Positions 35,957-44,642 of a stretch of 64,000 nt of DNA are shown in pieces. The DNA is taken from contig NZ_CP114289.2 of NCBI RefSeq assembly GCF_027111315.2, forward strand, positions 806,001 through 870,000. Reading direction: 5' to 3'. Numbering within the stretch: the first letter of the stretch is position 1; each line of letters opens with the position of its first letter. The stretch comes from Flavobacterium limnophilum. Lineage in GTDB: Bacteria > Bacteroidota > Bacteroidia > Flavobacteriales > Flavobacteriaceae. The notes below the pieces were generated by a model, which did not search any database, was not told the DNA's origin, and was given only the letters and a program-made list of their open reading frames with translations. The translations under genes and the position numbers were made by a program.

Positions 35957-36715
35957 ATGAAAAACAAAGTCATTAATTTATTTGATAAACCCCAAATAGT
36001 AGTGCCCAATACGGGTGTGAAATATTCGCAATTGTTAGAAAAATTTTTAGAGCCTTTTGTTGACGATTTTAAAGATGCAGAATTTTACGAAGATATTATT
36101 GAATTTGGTATAAATGCCTGGAATGCTGCCAATATGAAATTATTGCTGCTAGAAGAAGAAAATGACGATTTACCTGATGCATTAAAAGATAGTGATATAA
36201 ATGTAGCTTTGTTGAATAGAATGATCGATTACAAAATAAGTCATTTTAAAGAGTTTACTAATTTTATTGTAGATTATGATTTAGAAGAAACAATTGAGGA
36301 TCCTATTTTAAAAATAACTACCCAAGAACAAGATGCCCATTTAAAGTCGATGTTCGAACAATTTGATCAAGGAGATACCGCTGGTGATTATGATGAAAAT
36401 TACATTAATCGCAGTGCCATTATCGTCAAACCATTGCAGCCATTTATTGATTGGTGTTCGAATTTGTATCCCGAAGATCTGAATGATATAAAAGAAACCA
36501 GAACCTATTTAATCAGTGAAGATATCGAAGAAATTGATTCTTGGCTAGCAAAAAAATTCGACAAACTATTTACATTTGAACTAACGTCTTGGCACACCAA
36601 TAAAAAGGAATGGCCTCAAAAAAGAAATTACAAAATGTTTAAAGAATGGTTTCAAATTGACATATCGACAATGATTTATGATTTTGAAATAAATCCAATT
36701 CAAAAAGGTTGGTAA
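35957..36715 (+). CDS. hypothetical acidic protein, 252 residues
   Basis: I do not recognise this protein. It is acidic, soluble and probably helical, with no signal peptide or cysteine motif. Recognisable stretches include EFGINAWNAANMKLL near residue 50 and WPQKRNYKMFKEWFQ near 220. It sits between the DUF4202 gene and the NarX-like kinase in the same direction, with a 173-bp gap upstream that contains a small hairpin near 35783-35810. Its place in the nitrate island may be incidental. Confidence 0.6.
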   Translation: MKNKVINLFDKPQIVVPNTGVKYSQLLEKFLEPFVDDFKDAEFYEDIIEFGINAWNAANMKLLLLEEENDDLPDALKDSDINVALLNRMIDYKISHFKEFTNFIVDYDLEETIEDPILKITTQEQDAHLKSMFEQFDQGDTAGDYDENYINRSAIIVKPLQPFIDWCSNLYPEDLNDIKETRTYLISEDIEEIDSWLAKKFDKLFTFELTSWHTNKKEWPQKRNYKMFKEWFQIDISTMIYDFEINPIQKGW

Positions 36716-36849
36716 ATTTAACTTTGGAGAAAAAAAAATGCTGACATTCTATCTGTGATTTGCGTAGAACTGCTAATTAAAACGAAAGTAAGATAAAACC
36801 AATGATTGAGGAGATGGTAAACGAAAATGACTTTAAAAACGGATAAAAA

Positions 36850-38652
36850 ATGACTAGCAGCACGGCATCTGCCGATATTTCGTTCAAGAATTTAAGGCGA
36901 TTGTACATCTTCGCCCTCTTGACCATTGCGATTACGGTACTCTTGAGCCAGTTGTTGATACAACACAATCTTCACAGCCAGTTGAGCGATTCCCGAATCA
37001 TCAATATTTCGGGAAAACAAAGAATGGTCAGCCAGAAGTTGACCAAGGAAATCTTGATCTTGAATTTTATTGCCGATCCCACAAATAACAAAAAAGAAAT
37101 TGATCAGGCAAATGAAATTATCCAACTCTGGAAATTCAACCAATATGCCTTGGAAAATGGAAACGACAGCCTCGGTTTTCCAAAACAAAAAAGCAAGGCG
37201 CTTTCCGATTTGTTTGTGGCCATTAAGCCTAATTTTGACAATATTCTCAATGCGGCAACAGCATTTCTGGAGAATAAAAAATTGGGAATCAAGGAAAAAG
37301 AAAATCAGGAATTGGTTCAAATTATTCTAAAAAATGCTGCTGTTTTTCTGGAGAAAATGAATGATATTGTGGGGCAATACGACAAGGAAGCTCTCGAAAA
37401 GGTAACGCTGCAAAGCAAAACCGAGTACGGAATTCTGCTGTTTACCATGTTGGTTTTGTTGTTGGAATTCGTTTTTATTTTCAAGCCGACCAATAAAAAA
37501 GTGGAAAAACTCATCTCGAAACTTTTAGTCTCCGAGAAAAAAGCATTGAAACTGGCTCACGATACCGAAGTCATAAGTGAAGCAAAGGAAAACTCCGTCA
37601 AGGAATTGAAATCGCTTAATTATGCCATGGAAAACACGCTCCTTTATTGTCGTGTTGCGCCTGATGGTTCCTTGATTCACATTGGCGAGAAATTTGCCAA
37701 GCTGCTGTTGTACAATCCATTTCTTTCCGACAAAACTTTTTCGCAGGTGCTGACTCCAATCGAAAAGGAGCAAGTGGCCATTGACCGGATTATTACCCAA
37801 AGACAAAAAAGCGGTTGGCAGGGAGAACTCAATATTACCAATAGAAACGGGGATTTGATTTGGCTCGATATGTCTATGGTTCCCGTGACCATCAAAAAAG
37901 AGGAATCCGAGTTGTTGATAATTTGTTTTGACATCACCGAACGCAAGAAAGCCGAAGAAGAAGTCGAACGATTGAACAACGAAAATGTGGCCGACAAAAT
38001 CAATCAGCAAAAAGTGATTTCGAGCAAGATTGTCGAAAACCAGGAAAACGAACAAAACCGAATTGCCAAGGAAATCCACGACGGAATCGGGCAAATGCTT
38101 ACCGGGTTGAAATTCAGTCTCGAAAGTATCAATCTGGACGACAAGGAAAAGTCTGCCCAGAAAATAGAATACCTCAAAAAATTGGCTTTAGACATCATTA
38201 AAGGGGTAAGAACCGCCACTTTCAACCTGATGCCGCCAGAATTGAGCGATCACGGAATCGTTTCTTCTTTGTCAAAATTGACCCAGGAATTGTCAAAATT
38301 GACGGGCAAAAACATTCTTTTTTACAACAAGTCCAATTTCGACCAACGACTGGATTCATTGATTGAAATAAACATTTACAGGTTGACGCAGGAAGCCATC
38401 AACAATGCCATAAAATATGCCGATTCCACACATATTATCGTGCAACTTTCGCACAGCAACAATATTTTGAGCATCACCATCGACGATAACGGAAAAGGAT
38501 TTGACATTGCCGAAGCCGAGAAAAAAAGAAATAGCGAATCGGGGATGGGCTTGCTTTTCATGAAAGAAAGAATTCAATACATCAACGGGCGTGTTTTTAT
38601 CAATTCTATTCCCGGTGAAGGAACCCGAATTACCTTCAATATTCCCATCTAA
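36850..38652 (+). CDS. NarX-like sensor histidine kinase
   Basis: This 600-residue membrane sensor has TM1 (about 17-37) and TM2 (about 197-215) around a periplasmic helical domain of the PilJ/NarX type. The NISGKQRMVSQKL segment (residues 52-64) just after TM1 resembles the P-box by which NarX binds nitrate. A PAS domain (about 265-370) and coiled coil come next. The HisKA_3 block IAKEIHDGIGQMLTGLKF and a HATPase domain (NAIKYA, GKGFD) complete it. It pairs with the NarL/FixJ regulator 118 bp downstream. Sensing of nitrate or nitrite is inferred from the P-box likeness and the surrounding genes. Confidence 0.8.
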   Translation: MTSSTASADISFKNLRRLYIFALLTIAITVLLSQLLIQHNLHSQLSDSRIINISGKQRMVSQKLTKEILILNFIADPTNNKKEIDQANEIIQLWKFNQYALENGNDSLGFPKQKSKALSDLFVAIKPNFDNILNAATAFLENKKLGIKEKENQELVQIILKNAAVFLEKMNDIVGQYDKEALEKVTLQSKTEYGILLFTMLVLLLEFVFIFKPTNKKVEKLISKLLVSEKKALKLAHDTEVISEAKENSVKELKSLNYAMENTLLYCRVAPDGSLIHIGEKFAKLLLYNPFLSDKTFSQVLTPIEKEQVAIDRIITQRQKSGWQGELNITNRNGDLIWLDMSMVPVTIKKEESELLIICFDITERKKAEEEVERLNNENVADKINQQKVISSKIVENQENEQNRIAKEIHDGIGQMLTGLKFSLESINLDDKEKSAQKIEYLKKLALDIIKGVRTATFNLMPPELSDHGIVSSLSKLTQELSKLTGKNILFYNKSNFDQRLDSLIEINIYRLTQEAINNAIKYADSTHIIVQLSHSNNILSITIDDNGKGFDIAEAEKKRNSESGMGLLFMKERIQYINGRVFINSIPGEGTRITFNIPI

Positions 38653-38770
38653 AGAAATTAGGCAGAAAGTCAAGGCGAAAAAATCTTGTTATTATAATTG
38701 AAAAATACGTATATTAGCATAGTTTTTTATGTTTATATACGTAATAATTAAATTTAAAATTAAGTAAGTT

Positions 38771-39433
38771 ATGAGTGCTACTATTCGAGTTGTCTTGGCT
38801 GATGATCATGTATTTGTGAGAGACGGCATCAAATCATTATTGGAAAATGAAGCCAACATAGAAGTTGTTGGTGAAGCAACAGATGGTTTGGAAGCCCTGA
38901 AAATAGTAGCAACCGAACAACCCGACTTGTTGATTCTAGACATTCGTATGCCTAACTTGACAGGAATTGAAGTGGTCGAAAAACTGAGAAGCCAAAATAA
39001 TTTGGTTAAAATCGTGATGCTTTCGATGCACGAATCCGAAGAATATGTCTTGAAATCCATCAAAGCCGGTGCCGATGGATATCTTTTGAAAGGTTCCAGC
39101 AAAGAAGAATTTCTGAAAGCAGTTCATACCGTTGCCAATGGCGGAAAATACTTTAGTGGCGACATTTCATCCATATTAATTGGTCAACTCAGTAATCCTG
39201 GGGCTGCAATAGCGGAATCCAAACAATCCTTGGACGAGGACATGATGATTACCAAAAGAGAAAAAGAAATCTTGAAATTGTTGTTGTCCGGAAAAGGAAA
39301 CAAAGAAATTGCAGAAGCTTTGGATATCAGTAAAAGAACCGCAGAAGTGCATCGTTTTAATTTGATGAAAAAATTGAAAGTAAAAAACCTGATGGAACTT
39401 TCGAATAAGGCGACCGAGTATTCGCTTTTATAA
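38771..39433 (+). CDS. NarL/FixJ family response regulator
   Basis: This 220-residue protein has a receiver domain (1-125) with the acidic pair DD at 11-12, phosphoacceptor Asp57 in LLILDIRMP and the conserved lysine in LLKGSSK. A LuxR-type helix-turn-helix (about 155-215) follows, with TKREKEILKLLLSGKGNKEIA and VHRFNLMKKL. It is the partner of the upstream NarX-like kinase. The gap before it (38653-38770) has isolated TACGTA half-sites at 38706 and 38738, not in the palindromic spacing used elsewhere in the island. Confidence 0.88.
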   Translation: MSATIRVVLADDHVFVRDGIKSLLENEANIEVVGEATDGLEALKIVATEQPDLLILDIRMPNLTGIEVVEKLRSQNNLVKIVMLSMHESEEYVLKSIKAGADGYLLKGSSKEEFLKAVHTVANGGKYFSGDISSILIGQLSNPGAAIAESKQSLDEDMMITKREKEILKLLLSGKGNKEIAEALDISKRTAEVHRFNLMKKLKVKNLMELSNKATEYSLL

Positions 39434-39556
39434 TTCTACTTGATAAAATCCCTGAATACAACTGTATAGCCATTATTGTTTATTGATAAGTTATATTTAA
39501 CCGTTATTGTAAATAAACAACTCCGAATTATTTTATTAAAACTTAATCTTGAGATT

Positions 39557-40300
39557 ATGGCTGGAATTTTAGTAGAATTAATCATTTCATGGCTTTTGCT
39601 GTGGTTTATTAGCAAAAAGCATCTTTCTGTTTTAGGCTTTACACCTACTAAATCAAGACTTCTCAATCTTTTATTTGGTTTTTTGGCAGCTGTAATTTGT
39701 GGTATTATTTATTATATGTCATTTACAGTTTTTGCTGATAATAACTGGACTGTCAACGAAGCTTTTACTGGACTAAAAATGGCAATAAGTTCTCGATGGA
39801 CAATCGTTTCGGTTTTATACGAGGAATTAATTTTTAGAGGAGCGTTACTTTACATAGCTATCCAAAAGTTAGGAGCAAAAAAAGCTTGCATTATATCTGC
39901 AATTTCCTTTGGAGTTTATCATTGGTTTTCAATGGAAGCTTTTGGAAATCCAGTCCAGATGATGATTCTTTTCTGTATGACCGGCATTTGGGGATTTATG
40001 TTTGCAATGGCTTTTGCAAAAACAAAATCATTATACTTGCCCATTGGACTTCATTTCGGATGGAACTTAATTAGTACGGTCGTTTTTTCACAAGGCCCTT
40101 TAGGCAATCAACTTTTAATTATTGCTGGCGGAGAAAAAGTAGGGGGATTTTTGTCGGGAGTGATTTTTATTTTCCAGCTTTTTGCAGTGCCGCTAATTGT
40201 CTTTTGGTACCTCAACTGGCTTTCAAAAAAGCAAAAACGTAGTATTGACAAAGAGCAACAACCGCTAACGGCACATTTAGAGTACGAAATTCGTTCCTAA
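39557..40300 (+). CDS. CPBP family intramembrane metalloprotease
   Basis: ATG 39557 gives 247 residues beginning at AGILVELIISWLLL; the longer TTG frame from 39476 lacks support. The protein is nearly all transmembrane. The three catalytic motifs of the CAAX protease / bacteriocin-processing (CPBP) family are in order: EELIFRG, FGVYHWF and HFGWNLIS. Roles in the family include protein prenyl processing in eukaryotes and regulated proteolysis or bacteriocin immunity in bacteria. Its link to nitrate metabolism is unclear. Confidence 0.8.
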   Translation: MAGILVELIISWLLLWFISKKHLSVLGFTPTKSRLLNLLFGFLAAVICGIIYYMSFTVFADNNWTVNEAFTGLKMAISSRWTIVSVLYEELIFRGALLYIAIQKLGAKKACIISAISFGVYHWFSMEAFGNPVQMMILFCMTGIWGFMFAMAFAKTKSLYLPIGLHFGWNLISTVVFSQGPLGNQLLIIAGGEKVGGFLSGVIFIFQLFAVPLIVFWYLNWLSKKQKRSIDKEQQPLTAHLEYEIRS

Positions 40301-40370
40301 GTTCATTTACGTTTTCTGTTCGCATTCGATAACATTTAAATTTTTATCAGATGTACTTGTAAAATAAAAT

Positions 40371-40445
40371 TAAGTATAAATACGTAATTATTTTTAATTA
40401 TCTGCGAAAACACAGGTTTTTATTGAGTATTAGTACTTATTTTTG
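40371..40445 (+). promoter_or_regulatory. two palindromic sites and -7 element before second NarK
   Basis: TAAGTA-N4-TACGTA is at 40371-40386. A second, TTGAGTATTAGTACTTAT, is at 40423-40440 and matches the nirB palindrome at 15 of 18 positions. A TATTTTTG -7 element (40438-40445) overlaps the second site with the same offset as at nirB. The gene starts at 40465. The upstream site lies about 53 bp before the second. Confidence 0.65.
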
Positions 40446-40464
40446 TCAAAAAAATATAAGTATT

Positions 40465-41955
40465 ATGACAACTACAAACTCATTATCACAATCTCACAGA
40501 ATCTTATTTCTGAATACCCTTGCCTTTACGGTATGTTTTGCTTGCTGGACCCTAAATGGAGTGTTGGTTACCTTTTTGGTTGACAACGGAATTTTCAATT
40601 GGAGTGTTGTACAAGTAGGTTGGCTTTTGGGAATTCCAATTTTAACGGGTTCCATTATGCGTTTGCCAATAGGAATGCTTACCGATAAATATGGCGGAAA
40701 ATATGTTTTCTCTTTTTTATTGCTCCTTTGTTCCATTCCTTTGTTTTTACTTCCCTTGGCCGACAGCTTTTTTATGTTTGCGGTTTTAAGTTTCTTGTTT
40801 GGAATGGTGGGAACCAGCTTTGCCGTTGGTATTGGATTTACTTCTATTTGGTATCCAAAAGAATGGCAAGGTAGAGCCTTGGGAATTTTCGGAATGGGAA
40901 ATGCGGGTGCCGCTATTACAACCTTTATGGCACCTTCTTTATTGAATCATTTTTCGATAGAAGATCCAGAAAATGGTTGGAAAATATTGCCGGTTATATA
41001 TGGTATTGCATTGTTGGTAATTGGAGTTTTATTCTTGGTTTTTACCAAAAATAAAAAGATTGAAAACCACACCAAAACGGTTTCTCAAATGCTGGGTTCT
41101 CTTAAAAGTGTTCGAGTTTGGCGATTTGGAGCTTACTATTTCTTGGTATTTGGATGTTTCGTAGCCTATGCACAATGGTTATTGCCCAACTTTATGAATG
41201 TTTATCAAACGAGTTTGGTAATGGGAGGAATGTTTGCCACGATGTTTAGTTTGCCATCGGGAGTAATTCGTGCTTTTGGGGGTTATTTGTCCGATAAATT
41301 TGGAGCCAGAAAAGTAATGTATTGGGTTTTATCATCCTCGGTAATATTAAGTGCCTTGTTGATGGTGCCAAAAATGGACATCACGACGGCTGGTCCCGGT
41401 GTCATGGCAGGAAAAAAAGGAATAGTAACCGAAGTTTCCGAAACCAATGTAAAAGTGGGAGAGAAAGACTTTGCAATCAATAAAAAAGTAGAAAAACCTC
41501 TTGAAAATTCCATATTTCCAACCAAAAATTCTTGGCAAGAAGTAGTTGTCAAAGAAAACCAAGAAGTAAAGAAAAAAGAATTGTTGGCCAAAGGAGTTAC
41601 CGCCATTCATTTTAGTGCCAATATGTGGGTGTATTTAGTTTTGGTTATCCTGATTGGTATTTCTTGGGGAATCGGAAAAGCGGCAGTTTACAAACACATC
41701 CCGGAATATTTCCCGACCGAAGTGGGTGTAGTGGGAGGAATGGTAGGTATGATAGGTGGATTGGGAGGTTTCTTCGGGCCAATCATCTTTGGATATTTAT
41801 TGACCAGTACCGGTTTTTGGTCCAGTTCTTGGATATTCATACTGATTTTATCGTCTATTTGTTTGATTTGGATGCACAGAACAGTAACCAAAATTATGAA
41901 CGAAAAACAACCAGACTTGTCTAAAGTTATGGAGCGTCAATCTTCCAGAAAATAA
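40465..41955 (+). CDS. second NarK-type nitrate/nitrite transporter
   Basis: ATG 40465 gives 496 residues; the earlier TTG frame would begin within the operator. It is a twelve-helix major facilitator with NarK-family signatures (GWLLGIPILTGSIMRLPIG, IGFTSIWYPKEWQGRALG, GISWGIGKAAVYKHIP). An insert of about 75 residues lies between helices 9 and 10 on the predicted periplasmic side. It includes KGIVTEVSETNVKV and VKENQEVKKKELLAKG, which read like a small beta-rich, lipoyl-like fold. Nitrate uptake is the likely role, and the two operator sites upstream tie it to the nitrite and nitrate reductase genes. Confidence 0.87.
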   Translation: MTTTNSLSQSHRILFLNTLAFTVCFACWTLNGVLVTFLVDNGIFNWSVVQVGWLLGIPILTGSIMRLPIGMLTDKYGGKYVFSFLLLLCSIPLFLLPLADSFFMFAVLSFLFGMVGTSFAVGIGFTSIWYPKEWQGRALGIFGMGNAGAAITTFMAPSLLNHFSIEDPENGWKILPVIYGIALLVIGVLFLVFTKNKKIENHTKTVSQMLGSLKSVRVWRFGAYYFLVFGCFVAYAQWLLPNFMNVYQTSLVMGGMFATMFSLPSGVIRAFGGYLSDKFGARKVMYWVLSSSVILSALLMVPKMDITTAGPGVMAGKKGIVTEVSETNVKVGEKDFAINKKVEKPLENSIFPTKNSWQEVVVKENQEVKKKELLAKGVTAIHFSANMWVYLVLVILIGISWGIGKAAVYKHIPEYFPTEVGVVGGMVGMIGGLGGFFGPIIFGYLLTSTGFWSSSWIFILILSSICLIWMHRTVTKIMNEKQPDLSKVMERQSSRK

Positions 41956-41976
41956 TAAAATAAGTTAAAATCAAGA

Positions 41977-42007
41977 AAGCCTTTGATTGAGTTCAAAGGC
42001 TTTTTTG
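41977..42007. terminator. terminator after second NarK
   Basis: AAGCCTTTGA pairs with TCAAAGGCTT across a six-base loop, followed by T residues. It separates the transporter from the convergent SGNH hydrolase gene. Confidence 0.8.
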
Positions 42008-42034
42008 ATTTAATGTTAATCCTAATAACTGAAC

Positions 42035-42874
42035 TTATTCCGTAACAAAACCCGAAGGCAATCCCAATAATTGGTATTGAATGGTTTTTGCCAATCGGTA
42101 ATCCCCAAGCGCATTGGGATGCAACCTGTCCGTGTCTTTTTTATGAAAGTATTGCAAATGGGAATCCGCCATTGGAAAGAGGCCGCTTGTCGAATAGAGA
42201 TCGATCAACGGAACTGCCCAATAGGAAGCCGCTTGTTTCAAAATGGCAACATAGGAATCAATATACAATCCTTGACCGTTGGCATAGTTTTCGTCCGGTT
42301 GCACATTTTTTTCGTTGAACTTGGCATAGCCCCTGTGAATGGGAGTCATGATGATAATTTGTTGCTGCGGAAAATTGTTCTTCAAGTACGACATCGCTTT
42401 GTTGATCCGTCCGCAAAAGGTGGAATCATTCAGGATGGGAGTCCGGTATTTACGTGTCACTTCCTTGCCGTTGAAGTTGGTTTGCTTTGTTGTTTCGGTA
42501 AAGAATTCCCCCACCGGCGTGTCGTGCATATAGTCATTCGTACCAGCAAAAATCAATATGGCATCAATGTTGGTTCCTTTTTCGTCGTGCAACTTCACCG
42601 CCTGTTTGTAAATGTCATTCCACTGATTGCCGCTGATGCCATATACAAAAGAGTTGATGCCCAGCAATTCATTTAGATATTCCCAATAAACATAAGTAGT
42701 TCCAACACGGCGTTTGTCAGTTATAGAATCGCCCAAGAAAGCCAAGCGCTTGCCTTGCCATTGGGAGTTTAGTGTTTTTTCTTGATCGGTTACATTTACT
42801 TTTGGAACTGCTTGTTGTGCCAATCCATTAAAACCAACGGTCAATAAAAGGATACTTGCAATTATGTGTTTCAT
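42035..42874 (-). CDS. secreted SGNH/GDSL hydrolase
   Basis: ATG 42874 gives 279 residues with a signal peptide ending near GLAQ; the longer frame to 42994 has no such signal at its start. The SGNH blocks are FLGDSITDKRR (nucleophile Ser), YGISGNQW (Gly), FAGTNDYM (Asn) and DRLHPNALG (Asp and His). It is a lipase/acylhydrolase-type esterase of unknown substrate, distinct from the CE12 enzymes of the pectin locus. It lies between the second NarK and the HigBA genes, and shares a divergent 148-bp gap with higB. Confidence 0.85.
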   Translation of the reverse strand: MKHIIASILLLTVGFNGLAQQAVPKVNVTDQEKTLNSQWQGKRLAFLGDSITDKRRVGTTYVYWEYLNELLGINSFVYGISGNQWNDIYKQAVKLHDEKGTNIDAILIFAGTNDYMHDTPVGEFFTETTKQTNFNGKEVTRKYRTPILNDSTFCGRINKAMSYLKNNFPQQQIIIMTPIHRGYAKFNEKNVQPDENYANGQGLYIDSYVAILKQAASYWAVPLIDLYSTSGLFPMADSHLQYFHKKDTDRLHPNALGDYRLAKTIQYQLLGLPSGFVTE

Positions 42875-42987
42875 GTTTTGATGTGTTTTATTGTTGTGTA
42901 AAAATAGATATAGTATTCTCGTTTTGTTCAACACGGGTTTCGTTGTTGGCGGTAGTGCTGAATAACTTTTATGTTGAAATAGTAAAG

Positions 42988-43018
42988 TTTGCAAAATGAA
43001 AACTTTTAGTTATATTTG
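42988..43018 (+). promoter_or_regulatory. higBA promoter
   Basis: TTTG at 42988-42991 and TATATTTG at 43011-43018 are separated by exactly 19 bp, a consensus Bacteroidota promoter. The first ATG that follows is at 43023, only five bases past the -7 box. The mRNA may therefore be leaderless or nearly so. Confidence 0.7.
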
Positions 43019-43022
43019 CCTT

Positions 43023-43346
43023 ATGAAAATCTTGGTAAAGAAAACGATTTTATTTTATATCAAAAAATATCCGATTGCTGAAACGCAGTTATTAATTTGG
43101 TATCACGAATTTTCTAAGTACGAATTCAATAATTTTAATGAATTAAAAAACGTCTATGGAAGTGCAAGTATTGTAAATAGCAATAGAGTAGTTTTTAATA
43201 TCAAAGGGAATGATTTTCGATTAGTGGTTTCAATAAATTTTCTGCAAGGCGCTTGCTATGTAATTTGGTTTGGAACACACGCAGCTTATGATAAAATCAA
43301 TGTTGAAACAATAGCATTCGACACCACAATTTTAATGGATAAATAA
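43023..43346 (+). CDS. higB: HigB-type toxin
   Basis: ATG 43023 gives 107 residues. An upstream ATG at 42996 falls inside the promoter and is unlikely. The sequence matches the HigB_toxin group of RelE-like mRNA interferases: WYHEFSKYEFNNF, VVFNIKGNDFRLVVSI and YVIWFGTHAAYDKI. These toxins cut mRNA at the ribosome. The antitoxin gene follows 8 bp later, with toxin first as in HigBA systems. Confidence 0.88.
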   Translation: MKILVKKTILFYIKKYPIAETQLLIWYHEFSKYEFNNFNELKNVYGSASIVNSNRVVFNIKGNDFRLVVSINFLQGACYVIWFGTHAAYDKINVETIAFDTTILMDK

Positions 43347-43354
43347 TAATAATT

Positions 43355-43711
43355 ATGGACTGGAAAGTATTAAAAACAGAAGAAGATTACAACAGCGCTT
43401 CCATTCGCATGATGGAAATTTTTCATGCGGAACCCAATACGCCTGAAAATGACGAGTTGGATTTGTTGATTGTCTTGATAAAAGACTATGACGAAAAACA
43501 TTACCAATTACCGGAACTCGACGCTCTGGAAGTTATAAAATACAAAATGCAGGAAATGGGATTGAAAGCAAAAGATTTGGAGCCCATAATCGGAAGTAAA
43601 GGCCACGTTTCAGCAATCCTTTCCGGAAAGAGGGAAATCACTTTGAAAATGGCCCAAAAATTGAAAAATTATTTTAGTATTCCTGCCGACGTATTTTTGC
43701 ATAGTGCTTAG
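43355..43711 (+). CDS. higA: HigA-type antitoxin
   Basis: This 118-residue protein has an acidic N-terminal half and a C-terminal XRE-type helix-turn-helix (IKYKMQEMGLKAKDLEPIIG, GHVSAILSGKREITLKMA split over about residues 60-105). It neutralises HigB and normally represses the operon. It follows higB by 8 bp. Downstream, 43712-43877, is gap sequence with a TACTTTAG promoter-like box near 43847 ahead of the restriction gene. Confidence 0.87.
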   Translation: MDWKVLKTEEDYNSASIRMMEIFHAEPNTPENDELDLLIVLIKDYDEKHYQLPELDALEVIKYKMQEMGLKAKDLEPIIGSKGHVSAILSGKREITLKMAQKLKNYFSIPADVFLHSA

Positions 43712-43877
43712 TCAAAAAAGTATTGTTTTTTTTTGTGTATAATTTGGCTAATGCGATTCTGCACTAATATTGAGAGAATATATCTGTGTGGTCGGGATTG
43801 TCCAATAATTAAAAATAGGAGTTTAAAAAACGAATGAAAAATCACTACTTTAGCGAAATAATCCTATTGCAATTATT

Positions 43878-44642
43878 ATGAAAAACAAGTATGTAGATTT
43901 TATTTCGGATGAACATTTTTTGGGCTGTGTGGCAAATCTTCACAAAGCATACTTGAAAGCTAAAAACAATATCACCAAGAAGAATTTTTACAGCAATAAA
44001 GTGGATACTATTAAACTCACTTTTGATGCAAAATTCAATGACATTGATGAAGAAACTTTGATTCAGGCTGAAATTTTAAGGCAAATTGACAAGTCCATAA
44101 ATAATTCTATTGGAACTTTTCACGAACAAATTTTGGGAGGAATTGTAGGTTTTGAAGTTGGCAATTTAAGTGGATTTGATATTAAAGCTAAAGATGATAC
44201 TTTGTTTGCTGATATTAAAAATAAGCATAATACAATGAATAGCAGCTCTGCCGAAGCTCTTTTTCAAAAGTTGTCTAGGTATGCAGATACTTATAAAAAA
44301 TCAAAATGTTATTGGGTGCAAATTTTGGCAAAAAGTAGCTTTTGTGAACTTTGGAAAGGCGAAATCAATGGTAAGGAATATAGTCATAGTAGAGTTTACA
44401 AAATTTCTGGAGACCAATTTTATGCTTTGCTTTCAGGAAAACACAATGCTCTTTTTCAATTATATAAAAACCTTCCAATTGCTGTAAATGATTATTTAAA
44501 TTCAATTGAAAAAAGTAAATCTGCTGAAGAAAATTCGGCTTTGGACGAAATCAAAGTTGAAACTGAAACTTCAAAAAGAACAATTTTAGACCAAATCACT
44601 TTTGAAAATTACAGTTACTATTTAGGTTTTGATAAATTGTAA
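43878..44642 (+). CDS. Eco47II family type II restriction endonuclease
   Basis: This 254-residue protein resembles the Eco47II family, whose type member cuts GGNCC. Supporting stretches are FDAKFNDIDEETLIQAEILRQ (residues about 50-70), FHEQILGGIVGF, and FDIKAKDDTLFADIKNKHN, which has the D-x-n-(D/E)xK form of a PD-(D/E)xK nuclease. Its 3' end overlaps the end of the convergent methyltransferase gene by 25 bp. The recognition site is inferred from the family and is not proven. Confidence 0.8.
   Translation: MKNKYVDFISDEHFLGCVANLHKAYLKAKNNITKKNFYSNKVDTIKLTFDAKFNDIDEETLIQAEILRQIDKSINNSIGTFHEQILGGIVGFEVGNLSGFDIKAKDDTLFADIKNKHNTMNSSSAEALFQKLSRYADTYKKSKCYWVQILAKSSFCELWKGEINGKEYSHSRVYKISGDQFYALLSGKHNALFQLYKNLPIAVNDYLNSIEKSKSAEENSALDEIKVETETSKRTILDQITFENYSYYLGFDKL

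Noticed and set aside
38706..38743. TACGTA copies before the NarL-like gene as palindromic operator
   Set aside because: The two half-sites are 32 bp apart and lack properly spaced partners.
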